From Amphiduros pacificus (taxonomy: Eukaryota; Annelida; Polychaeta; Phyllodocida; Hesionidae), in the NCBI GenBank assembly GCA_949316495.1, contig OX439002.1:14006001-14070000 (forward strand): 64,000 nucleotides of DNA, given 5' to 3'. How positions within the stretch are numbered: position 1 is the stretch's first letter; every line of letters starts with the position of its first letter. The notes under the pieces are model-generated. The model saw only the letters and a program-made list of their open reading frames with translations. It had not been told where the DNA came from and made no database searches. Made by a program: the position numbers and the translations under genes. This document shows, piece by piece, positions 63,901 to 64,000 of this stretch.

Positions 63901-64000
63901 ATGATAGGAACAAAAATAATGAGAATGTTGAACTGACCTGGAATCTCAAAGTCAATCCACCTGTCCCTGGGTCCACTGAATATGTGCTTATCATGTGTGT
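60992..64000 (-). CDS. ZZEF1: ZZEF1-like protein, last six coding exons (5' part outside the window)
   Basis: Minus-strand exons in order: beyond 64000 to 63938, 63751-63604, 62147-62031, 61752-61584, 61477-61406 and 61138-60992, with stop at 60992-60994. Phases close throughout. The peptide reads FSGPRDRW...ERLYYKFTSDCSNNDWGYKF, LGRFDTGYMILNSVLS, LWSSLVYVACKQTGEQRLKS, RPLWQLYSKL, RALTEFFLVAENLAMV, GILNIGAISLMINYNNKALEAL. This matches in order what I remember of the human ZZEF1 C-terminus (WGYKFTV, VACRQTGHQRLKAI, PLWQLF, RALTELFFVTEN, AISLAINYPNKA). A Lys-rich tail (DKKAVKDVKDGGSEGAKKDD) extends past that end. ZZEF1 is a very large protein with EF-hand, DOC, CUB-like and ZZ domains; its ZZ fingers read histone H3 and SUMO. 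The identification rests on recall, so another large WGYKF-domain protein is possible. Confidence 0.75.
62749..63630 (-). repeat. 40-bp minisatellite, 22 copies, each carrying a splice donor
   Basis: The period is exactly 40 bp, with the motif TTACCTGAAGG recurring at every 40th base from 62760 to 63600. On the gene strand one unit is the last 26 nt of the ZZEF1-like exon (ending ACAACCTTCAG) plus the first 14 nt of the intron (GTAAGCACC...). The copy at 63601 is the real exon boundary; the other 21 lie in the downstream intron. Copies differ by only a few substitutions, and the GT is kept in all. Confidence 0.95.

Noticed and set aside
1-64000. Retroviral, LTR, LINE reverse-transcriptase, Polinton or transposase genes
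   Set aside because: No characteristic protein motifs were seen in any frame; only short non-coding elements are present.

Overview
This is a eukaryotic, AT-rich, intron-rich window from an invertebrate bilaterian. It is most likely a lophotrochozoan and probably a mollusc. The reasons are a clear nodal ligand, a DEG/ENaC channel, short exons with GT-AG (and two GC-AG) introns, many small DNA-transposon derivatives, and a tRNA-derived SINE with a (CAAA)-type tail. Species cannot be fixed from the sequence alone. All gene models were assembled by eye from splice sites, reading-frame phase and family resemblance. No database search was run.

Layout. 1-2490 is repeat-rich (a hAT-type MITE with a perfect 8-bp target duplication and piggyBac-type MITEs). 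2508-7814 (+) is PPM1K, a mitochondrial PP2C phosphatase, in three coding exons. 7815-17090 is intergenic, with a foldback element, a duplicated palindrome-rich block and degenerate 145-bp repeats. 17091-24858 (+) is a TNIP/ABIN homologue in 14 coding exons that carries both a UBAN motif and a C-terminal NZF zinc finger. 29358-34790 (-) and 35074-37880 (+) are two small three-TM proteins, TMEM243-like and apparently paralogous. They are arranged head to head over a 283-bp shared promoter, and their first introns form the roughly 1-kb arms of a long inverted repeat. 44758-46530 (+) is nodal in two coding exons, with a TATA box. 47974-53723 (+) is a DEG/ENaC channel in 11 exons whose extracellular domain is enlarged by about 500 residues encoded in one exon. 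54279-54592 is a complete SINE. 58646-59928 is an inverted-end element filled with about 145-bp tandem repeats. 60992-64000 (-) holds the last six coding exons of a ZZEF1-like gene. One of its splice donors has been amplified into a 22-copy, 40-bp minisatellite.

How the genes relate. They do not form an operon or a pathway. TNIP is an NF-kB/inflammatory regulator, nodal a TGF-beta morphogen, PPM1K a regulator of branched-chain ketoacid dehydrogenase, and the DEG/ENaC a cation channel. The items most worth a second look are the DEG/ENaC insertion, the UBAN+NZF TNIP, the inverted TMEM243-like pair and the splice-donor minisatellite. No retroviral, LTR, reverse-transcriptase or transposase coding sequence was recognised.
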